A DNA stretch of 64,000 nucleotides from NCBI GenBank assembly GCA_014379595.1, contig JACMLM010000016.1, forward strand, positions 26,632 through 90,631, read 5' to 3'. Positions 33,307-41,171 of this stretch are shown piece after piece. The position numbers were made by a program, and so were the translations under genes. This DNA comes from Anaerolineales bacterium (lineage in GTDB: Bacteria; Chloroflexota; Anaerolineae; Anaerolineales; Villigracilaceae). Positions within the stretch are counted from its first letter, which is position 1. Every line of letters starts with the position of its first letter. The notes below the pieces were generated by a model that was not told where the DNA came from, did no database searches, and saw only the letters and a list, made by a program, of their open reading frames with translations.

Positions 33307-33417
33307 GGCTTGGCTGAGAGCCACCCGGCCATATTCGAAACCATCCTCGGGTCCCCAGCGGCTTGCATGACTCCATCTAATGTAATGAAGGATCCAGTTC
33401 AAGCTAGGCAGCAATGG

Positions 33418-33858
33418 CTATTTTTTTACAGTTTGCCATAATATTTGGTTGATATGCCCATCTTGAGACTTTATATTCTCATATGACTTTTGCATGATTT
33501 GCTCAAGGATCGGCAGCTCTACAGCGCTCAGCCGCTTGATATAAATACAGTACCCAGTAGTGGTATGTTTACCTAACTTAGACAGCAATTCAGGGTAGCG
33601 TGCTGTGCCGTCCATCAAGTAAATGGTAGTCTTACCTTTTTTTGGATGAAAGCCAAGAATATGACCGTCGCCTTCGCGCCCGCTGTCGTATTTGTAATGG
33701 TAGCTATCAAACCCGAGAGTGCCCGCATTCCATAGCTTTGGCTTATGCCCGCTTATTCGCTGCATCATTTCAATAAGCACCTGGCTATCTTTTGCGGTTT
33801 GCTCATCAAGTGAAGCAATATAGTCTTTGACTGAATTGTCGTTTTTAGGATCTGTCAT
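33418..33858 (-). CDS. DUF1801 domain protein
   Basis: A 146-residue protein of the DUF1801/YdhG family: VKDYIASLDEQTAKDSQVLIEMMQRISGHKPKLWNAG, then GFHPKKGKTTIYLMDG and TTGYCIYIKRLSAVELPILEQIM. Cytoplasmic, function unknown. It lies 13 nt downstream of the DHFR-family gene on the same strand, so the two form an operon. The pair has lower G+C than most of the window and sits beside the RAYT gene, which hints at transfer. Confidence 0.85.
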   Translation of the reverse strand: MTDPKNDNSVKDYIASLDEQTAKDSQVLIEMMQRISGHKPKLWNAGTLGFDSYHYKYDSGREGDGHILGFHPKKGKTTIYLMDGTARYPELLSKLGKHTTTGYCIYIKRLSAVELPILEQIMQKSYENIKSQDGHINQILWQTVKK

Positions 33859-33871
33859 TTTAACTATCCTC

Positions 33872-34426
33872 TCATCTTTTTATCGGTTCATAGTAGAGCA
33901 TTATTGCGCCACAACCAAATGTTTTTGTTTTTAAGAGCTTCAAATCAATTCTGTCCTTGATGTTTTTAAACAAGGGCAAGCCGTTTCCTAAAACAGTTGG
34001 CAGAACATTAAGCTGGTATTCATCAATCAAGTCAAGTTGTGTTAACGCTACGATTAAACTTGGGCTGCCCACTAGAATGTTTTTGCCTGTTTGTTGTTTG
34101 AGATCTGAAATTTCTTCTTTAATGATTTCCTTTTTCAACGTTGAGTTTTTCCAGGTGACATTATTCAGCGTGCGGGAATAGACAATCTTTGAAATATTAT
34201 CTATCGATAATGCAAAATCATCCATGGGTTTGTTACCCGTAGGGTCTTTTACGACAGATGGCCAATAACTTTCCATCAATTGATAGGTAATCCTTCCGTA
34301 GATAAGGGTGCCTGCATTCCTTAATACCTCACTATAATGTTCATGGATTTCCTCATCTGCAATCCCGGCCTCGTGGTTGCAAAACCCGTCCAGTGTCATA
34401 TTCATTCCTGCAATTAGTTTTCTCAT
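33872..34426 (-). CDS. Dihydrofolate reductase family protein (RibD C-terminal-like)
   Basis: A 184-residue NADPH-dependent reductase-fold protein: MRKLIAGMNMTLDGF at the start, LIYGRITYQLMESYW, KNILVGSPSLIVALTQLDLIDEYQL and PTVLGNGLPLFKNI. These match the YyaP/YwjB-type RibD_C group rather than true folate DHFR, so the substrate is unknown. It is AT-rich and Lys/Ile-rich compared with neighbours. First gene of a two-gene unit with the DUF1801 gene. Confidence 0.88.
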   Translation of the reverse strand: MRKLIAGMNMTLDGFCNHEAGIADEEIHEHYSEVLRNAGTLIYGRITYQLMESYWPSVVKDPTGNKPMDDFALSIDNISKIVYSRTLNNVTWKNSTLKKEIIKEEISDLKQQTGKNILVGSPSLIVALTQLDLIDEYQLNVLPTVLGNGLPLFKNIKDRIDLKLLKTKTFGCGAIMLYYEPIKR

Positions 34427-34609
34427 CGCTATAGCCTCCGAAGGTTACTGTCTAAAAAAATATCATGATTGGAAAAAAATTATGGTTTAAATAGTAACAG
34501 ACAGAATTATAAAGAACAAATGTTCTGTGGTCAAGTGAGATCAAATGGTTCAGTCTGAACCAGGATGGACCATTCCTTGATATCAGGGATCCTCTCTTAC
34601 ATACAATCC

Positions 34610-34703
34610 GTAGGGGCGACCCGTCAGGCGCAAACAAAATTGAATCCAAGCATGGACTCATTGCAAGAAATGACCACCAATGTCATTGGAGGGTCGCCCC
34701 TAC
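34610..34703. mobile_element. 94-bp MITE-like element with 13-bp perfect terminal inverted repeats
   Basis: GTAGGGGCGACCC (34610-34622) and GGGTCGCCCCTAC (34691-34703) are exact inverted repeats around a non-coding 68-bp core. A related GTAGGGGCG palindrome lies at 43782-43808. It stands immediately upstream of the kinase-like gene and may supply part of its promoter area. Confidence 0.65.
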
Positions 34704-34744
34704 TTATTAAAAAGGAGGCGATTATCCCCTATAATATAAGAATC

Positions 34745-35281
34745 ATGGGTAAAAGAAATTATCTTATCGAAGGAGTCTCTGGCACGGGCAAAACCTCGGT
34801 GGCTGAAGAATTGCAGCGGCGTGGTTATCACGTCCTCCACGGTGACCGGGAGTTGAAATATTGGGGCGATCCAAAGACAAGGGAACCGGTAAATGAACCT
34901 GTCCATGAGAGCGAGAGGGACAAGGCCGTATGGCAACAGGAACATCAACTTTGGGATATAGACAAAGTTAAATCCGTGATCGCTGATCATAGCAAGGCAA
35001 TCTCTTTCTTCTGCGGTGGTTCGAGAAATTTTTCAAAATTCATAGATTTATTGGACGGCGTTTTCGTTCTTAATGTTGAAGACATTGAAACAATATATCG
35101 GCGGCTTGATGAGCGTGTGGCACGGGATCCAACTGACTTCGGCGGAAAACCAGAGGAGAAGGAACTCGTTGCGCGAATGCATCGAACGAAAGAAGACACA
35201 CCCAGCAGTGGCATCGTAATCGATGCCACACAGCCGCTCCTCAGCGTGGTGGACGAAATCCTTAGCCACGTCCGACCGTAG
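34745..35281 (+). CDS. P-loop nucleotide kinase-like protein
   Basis: A 178-residue P-loop NTPase: Walker A GVSGTGKTS (about residues 9-17), then LQRRGYHVLHGDREL as the usual acidic strand, FFCGGSRNFSKFI, and a RRLDERVARDP helix that suits a lid. The C-terminal strand VIDATQPLLSVVDEIL is typical of small-molecule kinases. The substrate is unknown. ATG 34745 has TATAAT (34730-34735) 9 nt upstream and no Shine-Dalgarno. The frame is open further upstream, but that part lies in the repeat element. Confidence 0.8.
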   Translation: MGKRNYLIEGVSGTGKTSVAEELQRRGYHVLHGDRELKYWGDPKTREPVNEPVHESERDKAVWQQEHQLWDIDKVKSVIADHSKAISFFCGGSRNFSKFIDLLDGVFVLNVEDIETIYRRLDERVARDPTDFGGKPEEKELVARMHRTKEDTPSSGIVIDATQPLLSVVDEILSHVRP

Positions 35282-35325
35282 GTAGAACGCAGACGTTTAT
35301 TTTTGTTTAATTTCCAATCTAATAA

Positions 35326-35416
35326 ACCCTAAAGGTCTGCTTTGCTTAAATACGATAATTTAAAGCAATAGATCTGAGCAGTTAGGAAATTTATTTGCGA
35401 AAGAGACCTTTAGGGT
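35326..35416. repeat. 13-bp inverted repeat enclosing AT-rich DNA
   Basis: ACCCTAAAGGTCT (35326-35338) and AGACCTTTAGGGT (35404-35416) are exact inverted repeats 65 bp apart, followed by CTTTCTTTTC. They lie between the convergent kinase and methyltransferase genes. This could be a long-looped terminator or a small element at the left edge of the restriction-modification-like island. Confidence 0.5.
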
Positions 35417-35486
35417 CTTTCTTTTCAAAAAATATTTAGAAGTTTCTTAATTGAAATTACCCCAAATATCTTAGTTCTCTAGTAAG

Positions 35487-36863
35487 TTAGATAACCTCAA
35501 GAGGAGAATTATTTATCTTTAATTCTAATTTTCTTTTTGCTTCAATATGCCGACTATCAGATTCTGACAGTAAATTTCTCGAGGTAATACCGTTAAGCAG
35601 AGCATACAATACTTTTCCATGCATTGCAGTAAATTTAGGTGGAACTGCCTCTCCTATCATTTCGCGAATATTTGAGTGCCCCCATTTCTTAAGTGCATCT
35701 CCCCATTTAAATTCTTTTGGAAATGTTTGTAAATAAGCACATTCCAAAGGACTCAACACACGATTCTGATTTGGGTGGATAGTAAAATGACTCCCGACAT
35801 GGCCACTGGCCGTTGTAATTGTTGCAGCGGGAAGATTTAGATTCATTCTTCTATAACTAGATGTCTTGAAACCCTTAATTAACCTATATCTACCATTCCT
35901 TGACTTAATCACGGGGCGAGGTAATGGTCGATTACAGGATGGGCAATTTGCTCGACTCAGTACTATATCGGTTTCTCCACAATTTAAACAAGTCAAGTTT
36001 TGCCAAGCACTTGAACCATTATTTTTTGGTATTTCTGCGACCATCTCATATCTTTTAGAATCCCAAACTGGTACAAAATGAAGTCCATTTGCATAATCGC
36101 TTTTTGCTGTCTCTAAAGATTTTGCATCAAGAACTGGTAAATTAAAAGACTTAAATGCCTCACCAATGGTAATAGGGCGTTTCTTACTACCTATTGAGTG
36201 CGTAGGTTTTGGAAATGGAATAAGTTTTTTTTCATCTAAAATGTTTAAGAATTTGATGTCTTTCCTAATAAAAGTGAAAAAAACTCTTTTCCGTGTTTGA
36301 GGAACTCCATATTCACATAAATCTATTAAGAGATAATAAGGCTTGTAGGATGACGCTAAACTAGTAGTTAACAATTCAGCCATAGTAATCGGAGTTTTAG
36401 TCTTTGGATCACGTACTAAGCGTCCGAGAAAAGCTGGAACATTCTCCACAACTATCAATTTAGGTCGTAATTCTTTAGCAACTTCAGCAATAATTAGAGA
36501 TAATAAATTCCTTGTATCTCTCATACCATGGTCAGGGTTATTTGACTTTCCTCTATCGCCTCGGGCGCTACTAAATCCTTGGCATGGCGGACAGGCGCAG
36601 AGCAAATCAAGTTCATCACCAAAATTATCTTTATAAGTTTTGACAACATCTCTCCATGTGGTATTTAAGTCGCCCTTAACTAAATGAGCATCTGGATGAT
36701 TAAGCCCGCAAACCTCTAGTCTGCGTTCATCTAGCTCTGCCATAACCTTAAAATCAAAACCCGCTAATTTATAGCCCACATCTCCCGCACCACAGTTCGA
36801 AAACAAGCTTACGGCATTTCTAACAATGCTTTTCTTAATTTTCTTTGGCTGCTTCTGCGTCAT
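35487..36863 (-). CDS. DNA (cytosine-5) methyltransferase with zinc ribbon in the target domain
   Basis: m5C DNA methyltransferase, 458 residues. Motif I is LFSNCGAGDVGYKLAG (about 20-35), motif IV CPPCQGFSS with catalytic Cys94, motif VI ENV (140-142), motif VIII QTRKR (189-193), and motif X near IGEAVPPKF. The variable target-recognition region (about 215-360) contains a zinc ribbon with Cys292, 295, 307 and 310, which is unusual. It probably protects host DNA, with the downstream-acting partner being the GHKL ATPase encoded 200 bp upstream in the same direction. AT-rich, so probably acquired. Confidence 0.92.
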   Translation of the reverse strand: MTQKQPKKIKKSIVRNAVSLFSNCGAGDVGYKLAGFDFKVMAELDERRLEVCGLNHPDAHLVKGDLNTTWRDVVKTYKDNFGDELDLLCACPPCQGFSSARGDRGKSNNPDHGMRDTRNLLSLIIAEVAKELRPKLIVVENVPAFLGRLVRDPKTKTPITMAELLTTSLASSYKPYYLLIDLCEYGVPQTRKRVFFTFIRKDIKFLNILDEKKLIPFPKPTHSIGSKKRPITIGEAFKSFNLPVLDAKSLETAKSDYANGLHFVPVWDSKRYEMVAEIPKNNGSSAWQNLTCLNCGETDIVLSRANCPSCNRPLPRPVIKSRNGRYRLIKGFKTSSYRRMNLNLPAATITTASGHVGSHFTIHPNQNRVLSPLECAYLQTFPKEFKWGDALKKWGHSNIREMIGEAVPPKFTAMHGKVLYALLNGITSRNLLSESDSRHIEAKRKLELKINNSPLEVI

Positions 36864-37063
36864 TAACTATGAATCCTGCAAATTGTATTGGCATTCTTGG
36901 AAAAAGAAAAATGATTAGTTTCTTATATATCAGTGGGTTTACTGTAACAGAACATTTGAACTAATTATAAACCAATTTCTAATTAATACCTTAATTAGGT
37001 AATAACATATAAATTAGGTTTCTAGCTTTAAGGCTCAAAAATAAATCTACTTACCTTTTGATA

Positions 37064-39118
37064 CTATTTCGTCCTTTTATTAACTGTATCTATATCCTTA
37101 TTCCTTGCTTCCATTGCTTCTATCAATTTTTTGACGCGAGGATCATTTGGATTCTTCTTTCGGACTCTACCTAACATTTCCTTGTATATTTTTTCATTTC
37201 TTTCTAATAACTCTAACCAAGTATATATTTCATACTCTTGATTAGATTTTATGGCATCCATTAAGCCCTTTGCATCCTCAGTTACTTTACCATTGTAAAT
37301 TAACAAAGACTTAACAGTTGCTAAAATATTTCTCTCCAATTCACTTTCTTTTATTCGAACATGATAGGCCATTAAGTTATTTAGCCCGCGAAAATCTGCA
37401 GGATCTTTTGCTGACTTTATCTCAACAAGTCTTATGCGATCAGAATTGTATAGCAAAATAAAATCAAATCTTTTGTCATCCTTTTCTCTTTTTGTTTTCC
37501 CATATCTTTCAAGAATAAAATTGTCTAGATTTTTCTCGCTTTGCAAATCAGAATACATAGGGTCAATTAACCAAGGGTGATCTGCTAAATGTTCGTGTAA
37601 AGAAAGGTCTCCCGACTTTGATTTTGTTTCAGTGGCACCACCCTGGACTAGTATTTTCAAAGTACGGATCGCGGAATATTTTACAGACAATTCTTCAAAG
37701 GTCAAAACTGCATCTATTAAGTCCCATTCTTTTAGAGCTTCCGCAAAGAGTCTAAGGTCACCATCACCCTCTAATATTTTATTAAGAACCAACCTAATAT
37801 GATCATGACGATAAGCCGTAACGATAGACTGAATAATATCGTAAACTCTTTCAGTACTGACTTGAGACAGCGTAGAAGCAACCCTATCTACTACTTTTTC
37901 TAACTCTTCCCGCGCAGGACCTCTATAGCTTTCTATTTCTTTCTTTATATCAGGTCGCTCATTTGCTATATCTTGTGTTGTTGCTTTTGCTCTAAGCTTC
38001 GCCCACTCCTTAAGAGATTCTCGTATCTTTGCTTTACCCCACTCTAACAATACAGTTGCATTCAAATCAGTCCATCGTACGGACGCACGATCAGAAGCTA
38101 TTACATCAACAGCGCCCTCATCAAGCCAATCAGCTATAACTTCACCAGCCATATACTGTAAACCAAATTGTCCTTCGGTACCACCTGAAGACTTAAAATC
38201 AAAAGGCTCTTGAACCGATTTCCCATTCGCAATAACCCCGATACCACGTAGAGCGTCGCTTTTAATTGTAGCCTTTGTGAAGCCTATCCAGTATCTGATT
38301 TCTTTTTGGCCTAACGTCTTGGTCTTAATTTTTTCTATAGCCCAGCCAGATTCAGGAAATCTAAATTGGGTAGGTAAATCAAATTTACTAATTTCATGCT
38401 CTTCTTTTGACAAAGAATTTACAATTTTTACATAAAAATCTTTTCCAAATATAGCAAATTTTCTACTTAACCTTATTTTAAAATCGTCTAAGTTTACTTC
38501 GTCAAACTGTCTGATTTTCTCAAGTATTACTATTGTTCCTTGTTGTATATCAGATTTTTCTTCAACAGAGATTAAGGTAGGATCATACTCACGAAGAACA
38601 TTTTCATCGTCGTCCTTATCATCATCCCTGCTGTTGGCTTGATCTTTTTCATTGCTTGTATTTTGAGAAGAAGGCTTCGCGTTTCTAATTTCTTTCAAAT
38701 TAAGTAAAAACTCTGTTTTTTTATAATCAGCATAAGTAATAATATGAACTTGATCGGCAATACCGAAGCCAGCAAGTTTTCCAATCCCCTTTTTTCCTAT
38801 TACTGTACGCGTCTTGTTTTTAGATTTACTCGACAGTTTGCGACGGTTTCTTCCAATTTTAAGAAAATGATCTCTGCATTCTTCATATGTCATTCCATGA
38901 CCATCATCTTCTATAATTATTTTTTGGTTATCTAACCCTAGCATTACGTCTAGTGGCAAAGTTATAGTTACATGTTTTGCTTCTGCATCATAGGAATTTG
39001 CTAACAATTCTGAAACAGATGAATGCACTTCAGAATATAAATTAATCCCCAAATGTTCAATAATAGCGATTTCGAATGTCAGTTTAAAATCTTTATACAA
39101 ATCATTTAAAGAATCCAT
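37064..39118 (-). CDS. MORC-like GHKL ATPase with C-terminal PD-(D/E)XK nuclease domain
   Basis: A 684-residue protein. The GHKL (Hsp90/MutL/MORC-type) ATPase has N-box ELLANSYDA (residues 37-45), DDGHGM (71-76) and GKKGIGKLAGFGIA (108-121). An S5-like domain follows, with the conserved ASDRASVRW segment (about 341-349), then a helical middle region. The C-terminal part (about 505-600) has HPWLIDP, then Asp552 in RFDFILLY and Glu566-x-Lys568 in LVEIKSA, the pattern of PD-(D/E)XK nucleases. A predicted ATP-gated restriction nuclease. ATG 39118 has GGAGAG 6-7 nt upstream. First gene of the two-gene system. Confidence 0.85.
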   Translation of the reverse strand: MDSLNDLYKDFKLTFEIAIIEHLGINLYSEVHSSVSELLANSYDAEAKHVTITLPLDVMLGLDNQKIIIEDDGHGMTYEECRDHFLKIGRNRRKLSSKSKNKTRTVIGKKGIGKLAGFGIADQVHIITYADYKKTEFLLNLKEIRNAKPSSQNTSNEKDQANSRDDDKDDDENVLREYDPTLISVEEKSDIQQGTIVILEKIRQFDEVNLDDFKIRLSRKFAIFGKDFYVKIVNSLSKEEHEISKFDLPTQFRFPESGWAIEKIKTKTLGQKEIRYWIGFTKATIKSDALRGIGVIANGKSVQEPFDFKSSGGTEGQFGLQYMAGEVIADWLDEGAVDVIASDRASVRWTDLNATVLLEWGKAKIRESLKEWAKLRAKATTQDIANERPDIKKEIESYRGPAREELEKVVDRVASTLSQVSTERVYDIIQSIVTAYRHDHIRLVLNKILEGDGDLRLFAEALKEWDLIDAVLTFEELSVKYSAIRTLKILVQGGATETKSKSGDLSLHEHLADHPWLIDPMYSDLQSEKNLDNFILERYGKTKREKDDKRFDFILLYNSDRIRLVEIKSAKDPADFRGLNNLMAYHVRIKESELERNILATVKSLLIYNGKVTEDAKGLMDAIKSNQEYEIYTWLELLERNEKIYKEMLGRVRKKNPNDPRVKKLIEAMEARNKDIDTVNKRTK

Positions 39119-39222
39119 TTTTTTCTCTCCCATGCTTGTATTCTATATAGATAAAAAGAACCAACAATCAAAATCGAGTTTCAACTAATAAATATCTACA
39201 AATTATATACTCAAAATGTAGA

Positions 39223-39924
39223 TTATTGAATTAAATTCAACAATCCATTTAATTTAATAATCTCATAATTAATACTCAAATTCTCTGGCCGCCCTTCCCC
39301 ATTGGGATTGAACCAACAGGTATCGATTCCATAGTCCGCGCCGCCTTGCATATCTGAGGAGAGGCTATCTCCGATGATCAACACGTCACTTTTGGGCGGG
39401 TTCCCTGTGCGTGCAAAGGCAGTATCAAAGAAAGCGGCGTGAGGTTTGGCTGCACCGATCTCTTCAGAAATAATGATCTCACTAATGAAATGCTTGATGG
39501 TCGAAAGTTCCAGTCGGCTGCGCTGCACGGCTTTCAGTCCGTTGGTGACGATGGCAATTTTGCAAGTCTTGTGCAGAGCATCCAACACTTCGTAGGCTCC
39601 GTCGGTCAAGTCTGCACATAAGCCTAACTGCTCGATATATACGAGGCTGAGTTGTTCTGGGTTCGCAGGCACAGCATCAGTCAATGTGAGGGCTTCGAGC
39701 AATAACTCAAAACGGCGCACGCGTAAAACTTCCTGCTTAATTTGCTGCCGCTCCAAGTCACTCCATAGCTTTTGATTGATGTTCTGATAGATGGGCATAT
39801 ACTTCGCATCGAAAGTCAGTCCAACGGATTCAAAAGTCTTCAGCAGAGCAGTTGTCTCTGCCTTGTTGTAATCGAAGAGGGTATTGTCCGCATCAAACCA
39901 GAGCCAGGGGTAGTGTTTTTTCAT
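39223..39924 (-). CDS. yjjG: YjjG-family HAD phosphatase (pyrimidine 5'-nucleotidase)
   Basis: HAD hydrolase of 233 residues that removes phosphate from (often damaged) pyrimidine nucleotides. Motif I WFDADNTLFD (Asp nucleophile about residue 11), motif II IVTNG, motif III Lys in GAAKPH, motif IV IIGDSLSSDMQGG. The length and the four-helix cap with TALLKTFESVGL match YjjG. The start codon lies immediately beside the repeat element at 39926-40030, so no clear ribosome-binding site remains. Confidence 0.88.
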   Translation of the reverse strand: MKKHYPWLWFDADNTLFDYNKAETTALLKTFESVGLTFDAKYMPIYQNINQKLWSDLERQQIKQEVLRVRRFELLLEALTLTDAVPANPEQLSLVYIEQLGLCADLTDGAYEVLDALHKTCKIAIVTNGLKAVQRSRLELSTIKHFISEIIISEEIGAAKPHAAFFDTAFARTGNPPKSDVLIIGDSLSSDMQGGADYGIDTCWFNPNGEGRPENLSINYEIIKLNGLLNLIQ

Positions 39925-39925
39925 A

Positions 39926-40030
39926 CCCCCTCCCAGCCTCCCCCAAATACGACATTGAGACTTTTTATTATCAACATAAATTTGACTGTCGTATTTGGGG
40001 GAGGTGCCTGCGGTAGCAGGCGGAGGGGGC
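39926..40030. repeat. 105-bp inverted-repeat element, copy 2
   Basis: Outer arms CCCCCTCCCAGCC and ...GGCGGAGGGGG; inner arms CCTCCCCCAAATACGACA and TGTCGTATTTGGGGGAGG. The right arm here has the extra hairpin (GCCTGCGGTAGCAGGC), while copies 1 and 3 have it in the left arm. The core is in the same orientation as copy 3. It lies 2 nt beyond the stop of the DUF1801 gene. Confidence 0.88.
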
Positions 40031-40032
40031 CG

Positions 40033-40401
40033 CTAACATACAGGCCCCGTTGACTTAACGGTATCTTTCAACATCTTCGCCACTACATCGAAGTCGATCT
40101 TCTCTGCTTTTGGATAACGAATACAACCTTTTCCCATAGTCACGCCTTTGATGTTCAGGGAACTTCGATGAGTCATCATCACATCTGTGCGCAGGATGTA
40201 CAGCCCGATGTAATTCTTCTGACTCATGAAACCAACTTCTGCCACGCCATTGCGCGAGTAGGTCGGCCCGCCGTAAAGCATTGCCTCTTCGAAACCTGTC
40301 AGGTGCTTAATGCATAGCTCGCGCAGTTTGAGGAGAGCGGCTTTCCGTTCTTCGGGTACTTCTTTCAAATAGGATGTAACGTCTTTGGCTTTACTTTGCA
40401 T
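40033..40401 (-). CDS. DUF1801 domain protein
   Basis: A 122-residue DUF1801 protein: [27 protein letters not shown], then [48 protein letters not shown]. Cytoplasmic, of unknown role. It overlaps the 3' end of the alternative oxidase gene by 11 bp and is cotranscribed with it. Its stop touches the repeat element downstream. Confidence 0.88.
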   Translation of the reverse strand: MQSKAKDVTSYLKEVPEERKAALLKLRELCIKHLTGFEEAMLYGGPTYSRNGVAEVGFMSQKNYIGLYILRTDVMMTHRSSLNIKGVTMGKGCIRYPKAEKIDFDVVAKMLKDTVKSTGPVC

Positions 40402-41029
40402 GAGGTGCGTCTTTATCCACAGTTAATTCATCTGCAAATTCATGATTAACATCACGATGATGCTGTTCATCAGCACGGACAACAATGATCACATCCCGTA
40501 AGGTTGCATCAGGTTTCAGCTTCCAATAGTCAATGGCAATTTGAGGCGCAGGCCGATTCGGATCAATGCCTCTATCTACATGATCCAGATATTCTGTATA
40601 ACTGATCACCGCTTCTTCTTCAAAATAACCTACCACGCGATGCGCGGTGCGCGGGGAGAGAATATAAAGCAGAAAAAAACCGTTGAAGAAAGCTCCCTGA
40701 GCAAACAGGATCAACAAGCGTTCCAAAAACGTAGGCTTGGAGATCTCGACAAATGTCATCAAGTGCATGCGCTCGTTCTCAGCTTCATCAAGCAGAGTGC
40801 TGATCCAGCCGTTGTCACTTTCCATACGGCGCAACGAACGCAGATGTTGCAGCGCGCCGCCCACCATGCCCGGCACAGCTGCGATCGTTTCCAATACCAC
40901 AGCGCGATGTCCATACCTGCCAGCAAAAAATGTATCTGCGAAGAAACGTGCAAACTTGGTAAAAGCAAGCGCGAGGCGGTCAGAAAAATCCTCTGGCTCG
41001 TGATGACTTTGAAGTTCTGAATCGGACAT
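40391..41029 (-). CDS. aox: Alternative oxidase (AOX)
   Basis: Membrane-bound diiron ubiquinol oxidase, 212 residues, that passes electrons from quinol to oxygen without proton pumping. The diiron ligands are complete: [13 protein letters not shown] (Glu47), [12 protein letters not shown] (Glu86, His89), [16 protein letters not shown] (Glu about 138) and [14 protein letters not shown] (Glu188, His191). [12 protein letters not shown] is the membrane-surface hydrophobic helix. ATG 41029 with AAGGAG 6 nt upstream is chosen; codons further upstream lie inside a repeat. Bacterial AOX is uncommon. Since the cell also uses B12-type nucleotide reduction, it may act in oxygen tolerance. Confidence 0.93.
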   Translation of the reverse strand: MSDSELQSHHEPEDFSDRLALAFTKFARFFADTFFAGRYGHRAVVLETIAAVPGMVGGALQHLRSLRRMESDNGWISTLLDEAENERMHLMTFVEISKPTFLERLLILFAQGAFFNGFFLLYILSPRTAHRVVGYFEEEAVISYTEYLDHVDRGIDPNRPAPQIAIDYWKLKPDATLRDVIIVVRADEQHHRDVNHEFADELTVDKDAPHAK

Positions 41030-41069
41030 GGTTGACTCCTTCTTACATATGTCGTTGCGATGGATTCTG

Positions 41070-41170
41070 CCCCCACCGCCCCTTCGGGGCACCTCCCCCA
41101 AATACGACATTGAAACTTTTTATATCAACAAAATCTTTTATGTCGAATTTGGGGGAGGCTGGGAGGGGGC
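41070..41170. repeat. 101-bp inverted-repeat element, copy 3
   Basis: Outer arms CCCCCACCGCC and GGCTGGGAGGGGG; inner arms CCTCCCCCAAATACGACA and TGTCGAATTTGGGGGAGG; small hairpin GCCCCTTCGGGGC in the left arm. It starts 1 nt past the stop of nrdJ. Confidence 0.88.
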
Positions 41171-41171
41171 A

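Noticed and set aside
34565..34744. Upstream extension of the kinase-like gene
   Set aside because: It runs through the inverted-repeat element; the P-loop protein naturally starts at 34745.
40541..41020. Long plus-strand frame (159 codons) opposite the alternative oxidase gene
   Set aside because: It is a mirror of a clearly conserved gene, has no ribosome-binding site, and its protein is Arg/His/Ser-rich without any domain pattern.
41030..41110. N-terminal extension of the alternative oxidase
   Set aside because: It is encoded inside the inverted-repeat copy at 41070-41170; ATG 41029 has a good Shine-Dalgarno.
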